From Nocardioides furvisabuli (GTDB lineage Bacteria > Actinomycetota > Actinomycetes > Propionibacteriales > Nocardioidaceae), in the NCBI RefSeq assembly GCF_021083185.1, contig NZ_JAIGQB010000002.1:62001-126000 (forward strand): a stretch of 64,000 nt of DNA, given 5' to 3'. Below the pieces are notes generated by a model. That model did no database searches. It had not been told where the DNA came from and saw nothing but the letters and a program-made list of their open reading frames with translations. Made by a program: the position numbers and the translations under genes. How positions within the stretch are numbered: the stretch's first letter is position 1; each line of letters starts with the position of its first letter. Shown piece after piece: positions 1 to 9,570 of this stretch.

Positions 1-766
1 TCGCGTCACCGATGGCGGGGTCCGCCGCGAGGTAGCCCAGCCGGGCGCCCGCCAGCGCGAATGCCTTGCTCATCGTGCGCGTCACCACGAGGTTGCGGTG
101 CTCGGGCAGCAGCTCCAGCGCGCTCGGCGTACCGGCGCGGCGGAACTCGCCGTAGGCCTCGTCGACGACCACCAGTCCTCCGGGCTCGTAGGTCGCAGCG
201 GCCTCGCAGAGCATGGACACCGCCTCGGGCGGGAGGGCCGTGCCGGTGGGGTTGTTCGGGCTCGGCAGCAGCACCACCGACGGCTTGCGTTCGAGGACCA
301 GCTCCCGCGCGACGTCGAGGTGGAGGGAGAAGTCCTCGGCGCGGTGGCCGGCCACCCACTCGGTCATGGTGTCGCGGGCGTACTCGGGATACATCGAGTA
401 CGTCGGCGCGAAGGACAGCGCGACGCGTCCCGGACCGCCGAAGGCCTGCAACAGCTGCAGCATCACCTCGTTGGACCCGTTGGCCGCCCACACCATGCCG
501 GGCGTGATGCCCGAGCCGCCCGACGTGTTGAGGTACGCCGCCAGCGCCTCGCGGAGCTCGACGAACTCACGGTCGGGGTAGCGGTTCAGCGTCACCGCCG
601 CCTCACCGACCGCACGTGCGATGTCGGCCGCGGCCTCCGGCGAGGGCCCGTAGGGGTTCTCGTTGACGTTGAGCTGCACCGGCGCCTGCTCCAGCGTGAG
701 CTGGGGCGCGCCGTAGGGCTCGATCCCCTGCAGCTCCTCGCGCAGGGGTGGGAACCGGCCGGTCAC
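1..766 (-). CDS. hisC: Histidinol-phosphate aminotransferase, N-terminal part (truncated by window edge)
   Basis: PLP-dependent fold-type I aminotransferase of histidine biosynthesis, interconverting imidazole-acetol phosphate and histidinol phosphate with glutamate. About 255 residues are visible and the frame stays open to base 1, so the C-terminus lies outside the window. Recognisable segments are '[11 protein letters not shown]' near the N-terminus, '[11 protein letters not shown]', 'VVDEAYGEF' (cofactor-binding Asp and Tyr) and '[10 protein letters not shown]' with the Schiff-base lysine. The GTG at 766 is taken as start because it shares the bases GTGA with the hisD stop, so the two genes are translationally coupled. 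The rest of a his operon probably follows to the left, outside the window. Confidence 0.93.
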   Translation of the reverse strand, partial: MTGRFPPLREELQGIEPYGAPQLTLEQAPVQLNVNENPYGPSPEAAADIARAVGEAAVTLNRYPDREFVELREALAAYLNTSGGSGITPGMVWAANGSNEVMLQLLQAFGGPGRVALSFAPTYSMYPEYARDTMTEWVAGHRAEDFSLHLDVARELVLERKPSVVLLPSPNNPTGTALPPEAVSMLCEAAATYEPGGLVVVDEAYGEFRRAGTPSALELLPEHRNLVVTRTMSKAFALAGARLGYLAADPAIGDA

Positions 767-2085
767 GGCTGCGTGGGCTCGGCGTCGAACCGGACGCTGA
801 CCGCCTGGCCGTGGCCGGGCAGGTCCTCGGCCCCCGACAGCGCCACCACGTGGTCGGCGACCTCGGCGAGCGCCTCACGCGAGTAGTCGATGACGTGGAC
901 CGACTTGGTGAAGGCGCGCACCGACAGCCCGCTGGAGTGGCAGGCGCAGCCGGCGGTGGGCAGCACGTGGTTGGAGCCGGCGCAGTAGTCGCCCAGGGAC
1001 ACCGGGGACCACGGGCCGACGAAGATCGCGCCCGCGTTGCGCACGCGCGCGGCGTGCCGGGCGGAGTCGCGGGTCTGGATCTCGAGGTGCTCGGCGGCGT
1101 AGGCGTCGACGACGGCGACGCCCTGGTCCATGTCACCGACCAGCACGATGGCGGACTGGCGACCGCTGAGCGCAGTGAGGATCCGCTCGGTGTGACGGGT
1201 CGCGTGGACCTGCTTGTCGAGCTCGGCCTCGACCGCGTCCGCGAGGGCGAGCGAGTCGGTGACCAGCACGGAGGCGGCCATCGGGTCGTGCTCTGCCTGG
1301 CTGACCATGTCGGCCGCGACGTACGCCGGGTCGGCGCTGTCGTCGGCCAGGATCGCGATCTCGGTGGGCCCTGCCTCGGAGTCGATACCCACCACGCCGC
1401 GCAGCAGCCGCTTGGCCGCCGCGACGTAGATGTTGCCGGGACCCGTCACCAGGTTGACCGGCTCACAGGGACCGGCACCGTAGGCGAACATCGCGATCGC
1501 CTGCGCGCCCCCGACGGCGTACACCTCGTCGATCCCGAGCAGCGCGCACGCGGCCAGGATCGCGGGCTCCGGCAGACCGCCGTTGGACTCCTGCGGCGGG
1601 CTGGCAAGGGCGATCGAGCGCACCCCGGCGACCTGGGCGGGCACGACGTTCATCACGACGCTGCTCACCAGCGGTGCGAGCCCGCCGGGGACGTAGAGGC
1701 CGACGCGGTCGATGGCCACCTTGCGGTGGGTCACGGTCGCGCCGGGCGCGACCTCGCTGGTCACGTCGTGCTCGAGCTCGGCCTCCGACGTCATCCGCAG
1801 CCGTCGGATCGACTCCTCCAGCGCGGCGCGGACGCCCGGGTCGAGCTCGTCGAGCGCGGCCCTGACGGCCTCGCGCGGCACGGTGATGTCCTTGGTCTCG
1901 ACGCCGTCGAACCGGGCGGAGAACTCGGTGATCGCCTCGACACCCCGGGCCCGGACGGCGTCGATGATCGGCTGCACCTGATGCGTCGCGGCCTCGACGT
2001 CGAACTCGGCGCGAGGCACGCTCGCGCGATAGTCGACGGACGCCCGGTCGGCGTCCCGCAGGTCGATGCGGCGGATGAGGGACAT
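763..2085 (-). CDS. hisD: Histidinol dehydrogenase
   Basis: Catalyses the last two NAD-dependent oxidations, L-histidinol to L-histidine. The 440-residue length is normal for the family. Visible motifs are '[16 protein letters not shown]', '[13 protein letters not shown]', 'SQAEHDPMA' (the Gln and His that bind zinc in the E. coli enzyme) and '[11 protein letters not shown]'. The ATG at 2085 is chosen because the residues after it ([11 protein letters not shown]) match the usual N-terminus and a TAGACT -10 box ends 7 nt upstream, which suggests a leaderless mRNA. The frame stays open far upstream of this ATG but antisense to the LON-domain gene, so the extension is rejected. hisC follows with a 4-base overlap. 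Confidence 0.96.
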   Translation of the reverse strand: MSLIRRIDLRDADRASVDYRASVPRAEFDVEAATHQVQPIIDAVRARGVEAITEFSARFDGVETKDITVPREAVRAALDELDPGVRAALEESIRRLRMTSEAELEHDVTSEVAPGATVTHRKVAIDRVGLYVPGGLAPLVSSVVMNVVPAQVAGVRSIALASPPQESNGGLPEPAILAACALLGIDEVYAVGGAQAIAMFAYGAGPCEPVNLVTGPGNIYVAAAKRLLRGVVGIDSEAGPTEIAILADDSADPAYVAADMVSQAEHDPMAASVLVTDSLALADAVEAELDKQVHATRHTERILTALSGRQSAIVLVGDMDQGVAVVDAYAAEHLEIQTRDSARHAARVRNAGAIFVGPWSPVSLGDYCAGSNHVLPTAGCACHSSGLSVRAFTKSVHVIDYSREALAEVADHVVALSGAEDLPGHGQAVSVRFDAEPTQP

Positions 2086-2092
2086 GGCCCTG

Positions 2093-2098
2093 AGTCTA
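2093..2098 (-). promoter_or_regulatory. -10 box of hisD (leaderless)
   Basis: TAGACT on the minus strand, 7 nt before the hisD ATG. No clear -35 element. Transcription would start at or beside the start codon. It lies back to back with the -10 box of the LON-domain gene. Confidence 0.6.
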
Positions 2099-2151
2099 GG
2101 TTCCCCGGCGGGTCGGACCGAAGTCGCGGGTGCCGGGTGGACACGCCCGGC

Positions 2152-2157
2152 TAGTCT
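2152..2157 (+). promoter_or_regulatory. -10 box of the LON-domain gene (leaderless)
   Basis: TAGTCT ending 6 nt before the GTG start at 2164, with no Shine-Dalgarno sequence in between. The spacing predicts a leaderless transcript. Confidence 0.6.
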
Positions 2158-2163
2158 CGCAAC

Positions 2164-2829
2164 GTGAGCGACCCGCTGCCGATGTTCCCGCTGAACACCG
2201 TGGTGTTCCCGGGGATGAGCCTGCCGCTCCACGTCTTCGAGGACCGCTACCGGATGCTCGTGCGGCACCTGCTCACGGTGGACGACCCTGCAGCGCGGGT
2301 CTTCGGCACCGTGGCGATCCGTGAGGGCTACGAGGTCGGCGACCACGGTGCCCAGTCGGTCTACCGGGTCGGGTGCGTGCTGCAGCTCACCGAGGTCGAC
2401 AGCCGGGAGGACGGCACCTTCGACATCGTCGCGGTCGCGCGCGAACGGCTGAAGCTGGAGGAGATGTCGCGCGGCGACGAGTTCCCCCAGGGCATGGTCG
2501 CGGTGATGCCGGAGCCCGAGGTCGAGGTGCCCATCGACGTGCTCGACCGCGCGCGCTCGACCTTCACGGCGTTCCGGGCGGCGATGACCGAGCTCCAGGG
2601 CGACCCGTTCAGCGGCACGCTGCCGCGCGACCCCGACTACCTCGCCTGGACGCTGTCGGCCCTCACCCCGCTGCCGATGGCCGAGCGCCAGTCGCTGCTC
2701 GAGGCGCCCGACGCCACCGAGCGGCTCCAGCTGGTGACGCGCCTGCTCACCGAGGAGCTCCGCGCGATCAACGTCATCCCGTCGTTGCCCGCGACCCAGG
2801 TCGCGCGCACCGCGTGGTCGCCGAACTGA
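2164..2829 (+). CDS. LON substrate-binding-domain protein (no protease part)
   Basis: A 221-residue protein made only of the N-terminal domain of Lon protease (PF02190-type). The N-terminus '[19 protein letters not shown]' followed by 'EDRYRMLV' is the domain hallmark; the AAA+ and Ser-Lys protease domains are absent. Such stand-alone proteins are common in actinobacteria and their substrate is not established; a role in recognising peptides or unfolded proteins is inference. The GTG start is supported by the -10 box 6 nt upstream. It diverges from hisD and is followed 131 bases later by the YbaK gene on the same strand. Confidence 0.85.
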   Translation: MSDPLPMFPLNTVVFPGMSLPLHVFEDRYRMLVRHLLTVDDPAARVFGTVAIREGYEVGDHGAQSVYRVGCVLQLTEVDSREDGTFDIVAVARERLKLEEMSRGDEFPQGMVAVMPEPEVEVPIDVLDRARSTFTAFRAAMTELQGDPFSGTLPRDPDYLAWTLSALTPLPMAERQSLLEAPDATERLQLVTRLLTEELRAINVIPSLPATQVARTAWSPN

Positions 2830-2960
2830 GACGCGCAGTGGCGCGTGAGGCACGAGCGCGGCGCGTGGGCGCGGCCAGATCGAGCAAGCGACGCGGCTGA
2901 GGAACGAAGCCGGCCGAGCGCTTCGAAATCCACCATCACGAACGCGAGGAGTGAGCAGCC

Positions 2961-3449
2961 GTGGCGAAACGCAAGACTCCCGGCGGCACCCCGGCCACGG
3001 TGGCGCTGGGCGCCGCGGGCATCGCCTTCGAGGTGCGCGCCTACGAGCACGACCCCCGCGCAGCGTCGTACGGGCTCGAGGCGGCCGAGGCGCTGGGCGT
3101 CGATCCGGCGCGGGTCTTCAAGACGCTGCTCGCCACGCTCGACGGCCGGCTGGTCGTCGGCATCGTCCCGGTCTCCGGGCAGCTGGACCTGAAGGCGCTG
3201 GCGCGCGCCCTCGGCGGGAGCAAGGCGGCGATGGCCGAGGTCGCGGCCGCCGAGCGGGCCACCGGCTACGTCGCGGGAGGGATCTCCCCCATCGGCCAGA
3301 AGCGCCCCCACCCGACCGTGCTGGACGCCTCCGCGCTCGAGCACGGCACGATCCTGGTCTCGGGTGGGCGCCGCGGTCTCGACCTCGAGCTCGCCCCGTG
3401 CGACCTGGTGGCGGTCACCGGTGCGGTGACCGCCACCATCGGTCGCTGA
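2961..3449 (+). CDS. ybaK: Cys-tRNA(Pro)/aminoacyl-tRNA deacylase, YbaK family
   Basis: Trans-acting editing enzyme that hydrolyses mischarged Cys-tRNA(Pro). The 162 residues cover the entire YbaK/ProX domain: '[20 protein letters not shown]', '[13 protein letters not shown]', and '[14 protein letters not shown]', the glycine-rich substrate loop typical of the YbaK subfamily. The GTG at 2961 has a GAGGAG ribosome site about 12 nt upstream. The gene converges with the DUF3352 gene, the stops being only 16 bases apart. A second, more divergent YbaK-fold protein is encoded at 42109-42609. Confidence 0.9.
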   Translation: MAKRKTPGGTPATVALGAAGIAFEVRAYEHDPRAASYGLEAAEALGVDPARVFKTLLATLDGRLVVGIVPVSGQLDLKALARALGGSKAAMAEVAAAERATGYVAGGISPIGQKRPHPTVLDASALEHGTILVSGGRRGLDLELAPCDLVAVTGAVTATIGR

Positions 3450-3465
3450 GGAAGGACGCGGCGAC

Positions 3466-5217
3466 TCAGTCGGTCGTCAGCTCCAGCTGGCCGTGCAGCA
3501 CGTCGCCGTCGACCCAGCTGCTGATCCCGAAGGCCGAGAGCGGCTCGAGGTTCTCGCTGACCTCGGGCATGTCGTCGGTGACCCGGACCAGCCAGTTCTC
3601 GTCGGCGTCGAAGTTGACGTAGAACACCGACTGGGCGTCGCCGTCCTCCACGACCCTGCCGTAGTCGTCGGTGCCCCCGAGGTCTCCGCCCGACTCCAGC
3701 TGGGCCCGGTAGTCGTCCTGGAACGCGAGGACGGCGTAGCCGTCGCCCTCGGTCACCCTCATCAGGTCGGCCATCTCGGACGGCACCTGGTCGCTGATCT
3801 TGTCGAGCACGGCCTGGATCTCCTCGGCGTCACCCTTGACGGTGATGCCGGCAGGAACTTCTCCGGGACCGCCGTTGGCGATCGCGTCCGGGTCGATGCC
3901 CTCGCCGAGGGAGATCGTCACGCCCTCGCCCATCAGCGTCTCGAGGTCCTCCGGGAACTCGAGCCCGGTCTCGCTCTCCAGCTCGGCGATCCCGTCGTCG
4001 ATCGACGAGTCGCCGTCGGGCAGCGTGGTCTCGATGTAGTCGACGAACGCCTCCGCCCACCCCTCCTCGAGGGAGAAGCCCAGCGCGGCCACGGTGCCGT
4101 CGGGCAGGTCGGCGACCATCGAGGCGCCCACGTCGGAGTCGATGAACTGCGTCATGTCGGGCTGGTAGTTGGACACGGCGTACTCGACCTCGACCGACCC
4201 GTCGTCGAAACGGACGGTGGCGGCCATGCCGTCGAAGTCGTCGATCATCTGCTGGACCTCCGGCGGCACCTCGCCCGAGGCGGACCCGGCGTCGGAGGAC
4301 GGGTCGCTCATCTCCGCCAAGCAGGCCTCGAACTCCTCGGACGTGGTGGCCGCGTCGAGGCAGTCCTGGTCGAACGCGTCGTCCGACCCGCCCGTGAAGC
4401 CTGGCGACATCCCGGTCAGCGGTGCGCCCAGCCCGGCGATGTCGCCGAGGTACTGCGCAGCACTCTTGGCTACGTAGAAGGTCATGAAGCCGTCGTCCCC
4501 GGCCTCGCCGGTCCACTTCCCGTACGCCGCGTCGTCGGCGAGGGTGCCGGAGCCACCGGCCTCGACCACCTGGTCGGCGATCTCGTCCGTCTCGGCCAGC
4601 ACCAGCCAGTCGCCCTCGACGGCCCAGCCGCCCACGTCGCCGCTCTCGCTGCCCTCGTCGCTGCCCTCGGCCCCGCTGCCGCAGGTGTCGACCAGGGTCT
4701 GGACCCCTTGCTCGGCCGCGCCCGAGTCGGTCACCTGGACCACTGCGACCGGCGCGGGCTGGTCCTCACCGAGGTCGACGGCTGCCACCGCCGCCCGCGA
4801 ACCCAGCCACGGCGCGACGTCCGCGGCGTAGTCGAGGCCCTCGCACTCGCCGGAGGAGGTGATCTCCTCGAACAGGCGCTCGCGGAGGTCGTCGTCGGTC
4901 TCGAGGTCGATCTCGTCGGTGAAGGCCGGGAACTTGCGCAGCGTCCGGATCGCCTCGATCTTCTGCCCGCCGCTCGGGTCGAGGTCGACGCTCATGTAGG
5001 CGACGGTCGAGGCGGGCAGTGCCTCGGCGGGCTGCTCGCCGGTGGCGAAGAAGCTGGTGGCCGCCCAGGCGCCGCCGGCGACGACCGCGCCGCCGGCGAC
5101 GATGGCGCCGAGCGCGATCAGCCGCTTGCGGTTGTCGCTGTCGTTGTCGTTGTCGGGGGCGGTCGTGGCCGGCCCCGATCCCTCGAGGTACTCCGGTCCA
5201 CCCGGTGACGTGCTCAT
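3466..5217 (-). CDS. DUF3352 family membrane-anchored protein
   Basis: A 583-residue protein with a short acidic cytoplasmic N-terminus, one membrane segment at about residues 33-55 ('LIALGAIVAGGAVVAGGAWA') and a long extracytoplasmic part. That part begins with 'LPASTVAYMSVDLDPSGGQK', the conserved opening of DUF3352 proteins, and is rich in Asp, Glu and Gly with little Lys or Cys. Function is unknown for the family; an envelope role is inference from topology. The ATG at 5217 follows a GGGAGCGGGAGC stretch that could serve as ribosome site. It lies downstream of the dnaE pair but 85 bases away, with a hairpin in between. Confidence 0.8.
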   Translation of the reverse strand: MSTSPGGPEYLEGSGPATTAPDNDNDSDNRKRLIALGAIVAGGAVVAGGAWAATSFFATGEQPAEALPASTVAYMSVDLDPSGGQKIEAIRTLRKFPAFTDEIDLETDDDLRERLFEEITSSGECEGLDYAADVAPWLGSRAAVAAVDLGEDQPAPVAVVQVTDSGAAEQGVQTLVDTCGSGAEGSDEGSESGDVGGWAVEGDWLVLAETDEIADQVVEAGGSGTLADDAAYGKWTGEAGDDGFMTFYVAKSAAQYLGDIAGLGAPLTGMSPGFTGGSDDAFDQDCLDAATTSEEFEACLAEMSDPSSDAGSASGEVPPEVQQMIDDFDGMAATVRFDDGSVEVEYAVSNYQPDMTQFIDSDVGASMVADLPDGTVAALGFSLEEGWAEAFVDYIETTLPDGDSSIDDGIAELESETGLEFPEDLETLMGEGVTISLGEGIDPDAIANGGPGEVPAGITVKGDAEEIQAVLDKISDQVPSEMADLMRVTEGDGYAVLAFQDDYRAQLESGGDLGGTDDYGRVVEDGDAQSVFYVNFDADENWLVRVTDDMPEVSENLEPLSAFGISSWVDGDVLHGQLELTTD

Positions 5218-5242
5218 CTTGCTCCCGCTCCCCCGTCGCAGC

Positions 5243-5261
5243 GTCCCGAGGTGCTCGGGAC
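5243..5261 (-). terminator. Perfect hairpin between the dnaE pair and the DUF3352 gene
   Basis: GTCCCGAG-CAC-CTCGGGAC forms an 8-bp perfect stem with a 3-base loop, 26 bases upstream of the DUF3352 ATG. It could terminate the dnaE transcript or act in the DUF3352 leader. A TAGGCT box at 5282-5287 (minus strand) upstream of it could drive the DUF3352 gene, which would put the hairpin in its 5' leader. No U-tract is visible. Confidence 0.4.
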
Positions 5262-5302
5262 TACCAGTGTGGTCGCGGATCAGCCTACCCGCGCGAGGGC
5301 CG

Positions 5303-5845
5303 TCACAGGCCCCGACTTCCCAAGAGGTAGGTGCCGACCAGACCAGCCATCGCGCCCGCCGGGAAGGCGACCAGCGCGGTCGAGAGCCACGGCTCCCGAT
5401 CGAGGTCCGGAGCAGTGAGTGCGAGGCTGCCCGAGAGCGGGGTGTAGTCCGGTGCGGCCGCCGCCAGTGCCTGCGGATCGGCCGGTCCCAGGGCGCTGCC
5501 GACGGCGTACATCACGACGGAGGCGAGCGACGCACCGGCGAGCACGCCGACGAGGGTCACGACCTCGTGGCCGCGCCGCAGCCCGGCCAGGGCGGCCAGC
5601 ACGAGTCCCAGCGGGAAGGCGATGAGGACGAAGAGCGCGACGCCCTCGAAGGACACGTCGGGGCCGGCGGGCTCGAGGTACCACTGGCCCTGGTAGGTCA
5701 GGCCTCCGGGCGCGTCCCAGAGCCGTTCCCAGACCACGCCCGCGCCCGCGCCCGCGGCGACGAACACCGCGACGAGGACGCCCAGACGACCGAGCGCTCC
5801 TGCCGCTCCGCGTCTCTCCTGCTCGACGACCACCTGGTCGCTCAT
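5303..5845 (-). CDS. Small integral membrane protein coupled to dnaE
   Basis: 180 residues with about four hydrophobic helices: near residues 16-40 ('LGRLGVLVAVFVAAGAGAGV'), 70-88 ('VALFVLIAFPLGLVLAALAG'), 92-112 and 155-175. It resembles the actinobacterial DUF2567-type membrane proteins, but that assignment is tentative. The ATG at 5845 overlaps the dnaE stop (ATGA), so it is translated together with the polymerase gene, although no functional link is known. No catalytic motif is seen. Confidence 0.72.
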   Translation of the reverse strand: MSDQVVVEQERRGAAGALGRLGVLVAVFVAAGAGAGVVWERLWDAPGGLTYQGQWYLEPAGPDVSFEGVALFVLIAFPLGLVLAALAGLRRGHEVVTLVGVLAGASLASVVMYAVGSALGPADPQALAAAAPDYTPLSGSLALTAPDLDREPWLSTALVAFPAGAMAGLVGTYLLGSRGL

Positions 5846-8800
5846 CCGGTCAGGCACCCCGGTCCGAGCAGCTGCTTGAGGTCGGCGAAGAGCGCGGGGC
5901 TGGGGCTGACGCGGAGGTTGTCGTCGAGGCGCAGCACCTTGGTGGAGCTGCGGGTCAGCAGGCGCAGCTGGACCTCGGTCATCCCGGGGTGCGTGCCGAG
6001 GACGTCGCGGAGCTGGGCGACGACCGGCGGGGTGCAGCGGGTCGACGGGAGGCTGATCACGACCGGACCGGCGGGGCCCTGCGTGAGGTCGGGGGCGCTG
6101 ACCTCCTGGGCGCGCAGCTCGGGCTGGTCCTTGTCGCGCGAGAGCTGGCCCTTGATCCGCACGATCTGGTCCTCGACCAGCAGCGTGGACGCGAGGGTGT
6201 AGGCGCTCGGGAACAGGAGCACGTCGATCGCGCCGTCGAGGTCCTCGAGCGTGATGGTGGCCCACGGGTCACCGCGCTTGGTGATCTTGCGCGCGACCGA
6301 GGTGATGAGCCCGCTGACCGTGAGGGTGGCGCCGTGGGGGCGGTCCTCGTCGAGCATCAGCTGGCCGATGGTGCAGTCGGTCCCCTGGGACAGGACGTGC
6401 TCGAGGCCGAGGAGCGGGTGGTCGGAGACGTAGAGCCCGAGCATCTCGCGCTCGTGGCCGAGCAGGGTCATCTTGTCCCAGTCGTCGATGTCGGGGATGG
6501 TCACGCTCACCCCGAAGCCGGCGTCGTCCTCGCTCAGGCCGCCGAAGAGGGAGTCCTGGCCGATGGCCTCGTTCTTCTTGAGGTCGACGAACTGGTCGAC
6601 CGCGGTCTCGTGCACCGCCACCAGCGCGCGCCGCTTGTGCGACATGTCGTCGAAGGCCCCGGACTTGATCAGCGACTCGACCACGCGCTTGTTGCACACC
6701 AGCGCGGGGACCTTCTCCATGAAGTCGTTGAAGTCGGCGTAGCGGCCCTTCTCCTCGCGGGCGGCGGCGATGCCGTCGACGACGTTGCTGCCGACGTTGC
6801 GCACCGCGGTGAGGCCGAAGCGGATGTCGGTGCCGACCGGGGTGAAGTTGGCGTGGGACTCGTTGACGTCGGGCGGCAGCACCTGGATCTTCATCCGGCG
6901 ACACTCGTTGAGGTAGATCGCCATCTTGTCCTTGTCGTCCTTCACCGAGGTGAGGAGCGCGGCCATGTACTCCGTGGGGTAGTTGGCCTTGAGGTAGGCG
7001 GTCCAGTAGGTGATGACGCCGTAGGCGGCGGAGTGCGACTTGTTGAAGGCGTAGTCGGAGAAGGGGAGCAGGATCTCCCACAGCTTGTCGATCGCGACCT
7101 GCGGGAAGCCGCGCTCGAGCATGCCGGCCTGGAACCCGGCGTACTGCTTGTCGAGCTCCTCCTTCTTCTTCTTGCCCATCGCGCGGCGCAGGTTGTCGGC
7201 GGCCCCCAGGGTGAAGCCGGCGAGCACCTGCGCGATCGCCATCACCTGCTCCTGGTAGACGATGAGGCCGTAGGTCTCCCCCAGCACCGGCTCGAGCGCC
7301 TCGGCGAGCGCCGGGTGGATCGGCTCGATCGCCTCGCGACCGTTCTTGCGGCGGGCGTACTTGTTGTGGGAGTCGGCGCCCATCGGGCCGGGGCGGTAGA
7401 GGGCGCTGACGGCCGTGATGTCGGCGAAGGCGTCGGGCTGCAGCGAGCGGAGCAGCGAGCGCATGCCCGAGCCGTCGAGCTGGAAGACGCCGAGGGTGTC
7501 ACCGCGGCCCATCAGCTCGTAGGTCGCCCGGTCCTCGAAGCCGAGCTCCTCCAGGACGACCGTCTCGCCCCGGTTGACCTCGATGTTGCTGATCGCGTCG
7601 TCGAGGATGCGGAGGTTGGACAGGCCGAGGAAGTCCATCTTGACCAGGCCGAGCGACTCGCACATCGGGTAGTCGAACTGGGTGATGACCGCACCGTCCT
7701 GCGGCCTGGCCATGATCGGCACGATGTCGATGAGCGGCTCGCTCGACATGATCACGCCGGCGGCGTGCACACCCCAGTTGCGGATCTGGCCCTCGAGACC
7801 GACGGCGGTCTCGTAGATGGTGCGGACGTCGGGGTCCTGGCCGTGCAGCGCGCGGAACTCGCCGCCGTCGTTGTAGCGCTTGTGGTCGGCGTTGAAGATG
7901 TCCTTGAGCGCGACTCCCTTGCCCATCACGTCGGCCGGGTAGGCCTTGGTGATGCGGTCGCCGATCGCGAAGCCGTGGTCGAGGACGCGGGCGGCGTCCT
8001 TGATGGCGGCCTTGGCCTTGAGCCGCCCGAACGTCGCGATCTGGGCGACCCGGTCGGCGCCGTACTTCTCGCTGACGTAGTGGATGACCTCGCCGCGACG
8101 GGCGTCGTCGAAGTCGATGTCGAAGTCGGGCATCGAGGGGCGCTCGGGGTTGAGGAACCGCTCGAAGAACAGTCCGTGCTCGAGCGGGCACAGGTCGGTG
8201 ATCCGCAGTGCATAGGCCGCGATCGACCCCGCGCCCGAGCCACGCCCGGGTCCGACGCGGATGCCGTTGTCCTTGGCCCAGTTGATGAAGTCGGCGACCA
8301 CGAGGTAGTAGCCGCAGTAACCCTTCTGGGAGATGATCGCGAGCTCCATCTCGACCCGCTCGCGGACCTCCTGGGTCGTCAGCTCACCGGGGTAGCGGGC
8401 CTCGATGCCGCGCCACACCTCCTTGCGGAACCACGACTCCTCGCTCTCGCCGGCCGGCACGTCGGCGCGCGCCATGTAGCCGCCGGTGGACTCGGTGAAC
8501 TCCACCTCGCAGCGCTCGGCGATCGCTAGGGTGTTGTCGCACGCCTCGGGCATCCCGAAGCGGTCGCCCCACAGCTCGCGCATCTCGGCGGCCGACTTGA
8601 TGTAGTAGCCGCCGCCGTCGAACTTGAGCCGGTTGGTGTCGGAGAGCCGCTTGCCGGACGCGACGCAGATGAGGGCGTCGTGGGCGGCGGCGTCCTCGGG
8701 GTTGTTGTAGTGGGAGTCGTTGGTGGCGATGGGCGGCAGGCCCATCTGCTTGCCGAGCCGCAGCAGGTCGTCGCGCACGCGCTTCTCGATGTCGATGCCG

Positions 8801-9411
8801 TGGTCCATCAGCTCGAGGAACACGTTGTCGCGGCCGAAGATGTCCTGGAGCTCGGCGGCCTCGCGGACTGCCTCGTCGTACTGGCCCAGGCGCAGCCGCG
8901 TCTGGATCGCGCCGCTGGGGCAGCCGGTGCTGACGATGAGGCCCTTGCTGTGCTCGGCGAGGATCTCCTTGTCCATCCGGGGCTTGAAGTAGTAGCCCTC
9001 GAGGCTGGAGCGCGACGAGAGCCGGAACAGGTTGTGCATGCCCTCGGTGCTCTCGGCCCACATCGTCATGTGGGTGTAGGCCCCGCCGCCGGCGACGTCG
9101 TTGCCGCCCTCCTCGGCCAGGTCCCCCTGGCCCCACCGCACCCGGCGACGCTCACCGCGCTGGGTGCCCGGGGTGAGGTAGGCCTCGATGCCGATGATCG
9201 GCTTCACGCCGTGCTTGCGGGCCTTGGAGTAGAAGTCGTAGGCACCGTGGAGGTTGCCGTGGTCGGTCATCGCGATCGCCGGCATGCCGAGCTCGCTGGT
9301 GCGGCTGAAGAGGCCGTCGAGCAGCGACGCCCCGTCGAGCATGGAGTACTCGGTGTGGACGTGCAGGTGCACGAAGCTGTCCGAGGAGCGTGAGGATGAG
9401 CCGGCCGACAT
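5842..9411 (-). CDS. dnaE: DNA polymerase III alpha subunit (replicative)
   Basis: Main replicative DNA polymerase, 1189 residues, the usual length for DnaE1. The PHP domain begins at about residue 12 with 'FVHLHVHTEYSMLDGAS' and 'IAMTDHGNLHGAYDFY'. The polymerase core contains 'GPGRGSGAGSIAAYAL' and the catalytic aspartates in 'MPDFDIDFDD'; a further conserved Asp is in 'LVKMDFLGLSNLRIL'. Later come 'RRAMGKKKKEELD', a helix-hairpin-helix region and an OB fold ('LTVSGLITSVARKITKRGDP'). There is no intein. The ATG at 9411 precedes a short Ser-rich leader. A TAGGCT box at 9512-9517 about 100 bases upstream is a candidate promoter. Confidence 0.97.
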   Translation of the reverse strand: MSAGSSSRSSDSFVHLHVHTEYSMLDGASLLDGLFSRTSELGMPAIAMTDHGNLHGAYDFYSKARKHGVKPIIGIEAYLTPGTQRGERRRVRWGQGDLAEEGGNDVAGGGAYTHMTMWAESTEGMHNLFRLSSRSSLEGYYFKPRMDKEILAEHSKGLIVSTGCPSGAIQTRLRLGQYDEAVREAAELQDIFGRDNVFLELMDHGIDIEKRVRDDLLRLGKQMGLPPIATNDSHYNNPEDAAAHDALICVASGKRLSDTNRLKFDGGGYYIKSAAEMRELWGDRFGMPEACDNTLAIAERCEVEFTESTGGYMARADVPAGESEESWFRKEVWRGIEARYPGELTTQEVRERVEMELAIISQKGYCGYYLVVADFINWAKDNGIRVGPGRGSGAGSIAAYALRITDLCPLEHGLFFERFLNPERPSMPDFDIDFDDARRGEVIHYVSEKYGADRVAQIATFGRLKAKAAIKDAARVLDHGFAIGDRITKAYPADVMGKGVALKDIFNADHKRYNDGGEFRALHGQDPDVRTIYETAVGLEGQIRNWGVHAAGVIMSSEPLIDIVPIMARPQDGAVITQFDYPMCESLGLVKMDFLGLSNLRILDDAISNIEVNRGETVVLEELGFEDRATYELMGRGDTLGVFQLDGSGMRSLLRSLQPDAFADITAVSALYRPGPMGADSHNKYARRKNGREAIEPIHPALAEALEPVLGETYGLIVYQEQVMAIAQVLAGFTLGAADNLRRAMGKKKKEELDKQYAGFQAGMLERGFPQVAIDKLWEILLPFSDYAFNKSHSAAYGVITYWTAYLKANYPTEYMAALLTSVKDDKDKMAIYLNECRRMKIQVLPPDVNESHANFTPVGTDIRFGLTAVRNVGSNVVDGIAAAREEKGRYADFNDFMEKVPALVCNKRVVESLIKSGAFDDMSHKRRALVAVHETAVDQFVDLKKNEAIGQDSLFGGLSEDDAGFGVSVTIPDIDDWDKMTLLGHEREMLGLYVSDHPLLGLEHVLSQGTDCTIGQLMLDEDRPHGATLTVSGLITSVARKITKRGDPWATITLEDLDGAIDVLLFPSAYTLASTLLVEDQIVRIKGQLSRDKDQPELRAQEVSAPDLTQGPAGPVVISLPSTRCTPPVVAQLRDVLGTHPGMTEVQLRLLTRSSTKVLRLDDNLRVSPSPALFADLKQLLGPGCLTG

Positions 9412-9511
9412 GGAGGAGACTTCCGCACCTTTCGAGGAGTCGCTGACGGTGTCGTTTCTGGGGGGTCGCGCTGACTGCTCAGCCCTCGTGTCCAGATGGG
9501 GGAAGGCCGTC

Positions 9512-9517
9512 AGCCTA
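9512..9517 (-). promoter_or_regulatory. Candidate -10 box for dnaE
   Basis: TAGGCT on the minus strand in the 159-base gap between the DUF2332 stop and the dnaE start. It would give a leader of roughly 95 nt. No good -35 is visible, so this is a weak call. Confidence 0.3.
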
Positions 9518-9570
9518 CGTCAGTGTGCACGGCCCCACCGACAGGACACCCGGCCCTGCGACGGGTCGAC

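Noticed and set aside
2830..2960. 131-base gap before the YbaK gene with purine-rich repeats.
   Set aside because: Apart from the GAGGAG ribosome site I could not define a promoter, hairpin or repeat clearly.
5989..8529. An 846-codon open frame on the plus strand, antisense to dnaE.
   Set aside because: It is a shadow frame caused by high GC at third codon positions; its translation is low-complexity and the opposite strand encodes an intact DnaE.
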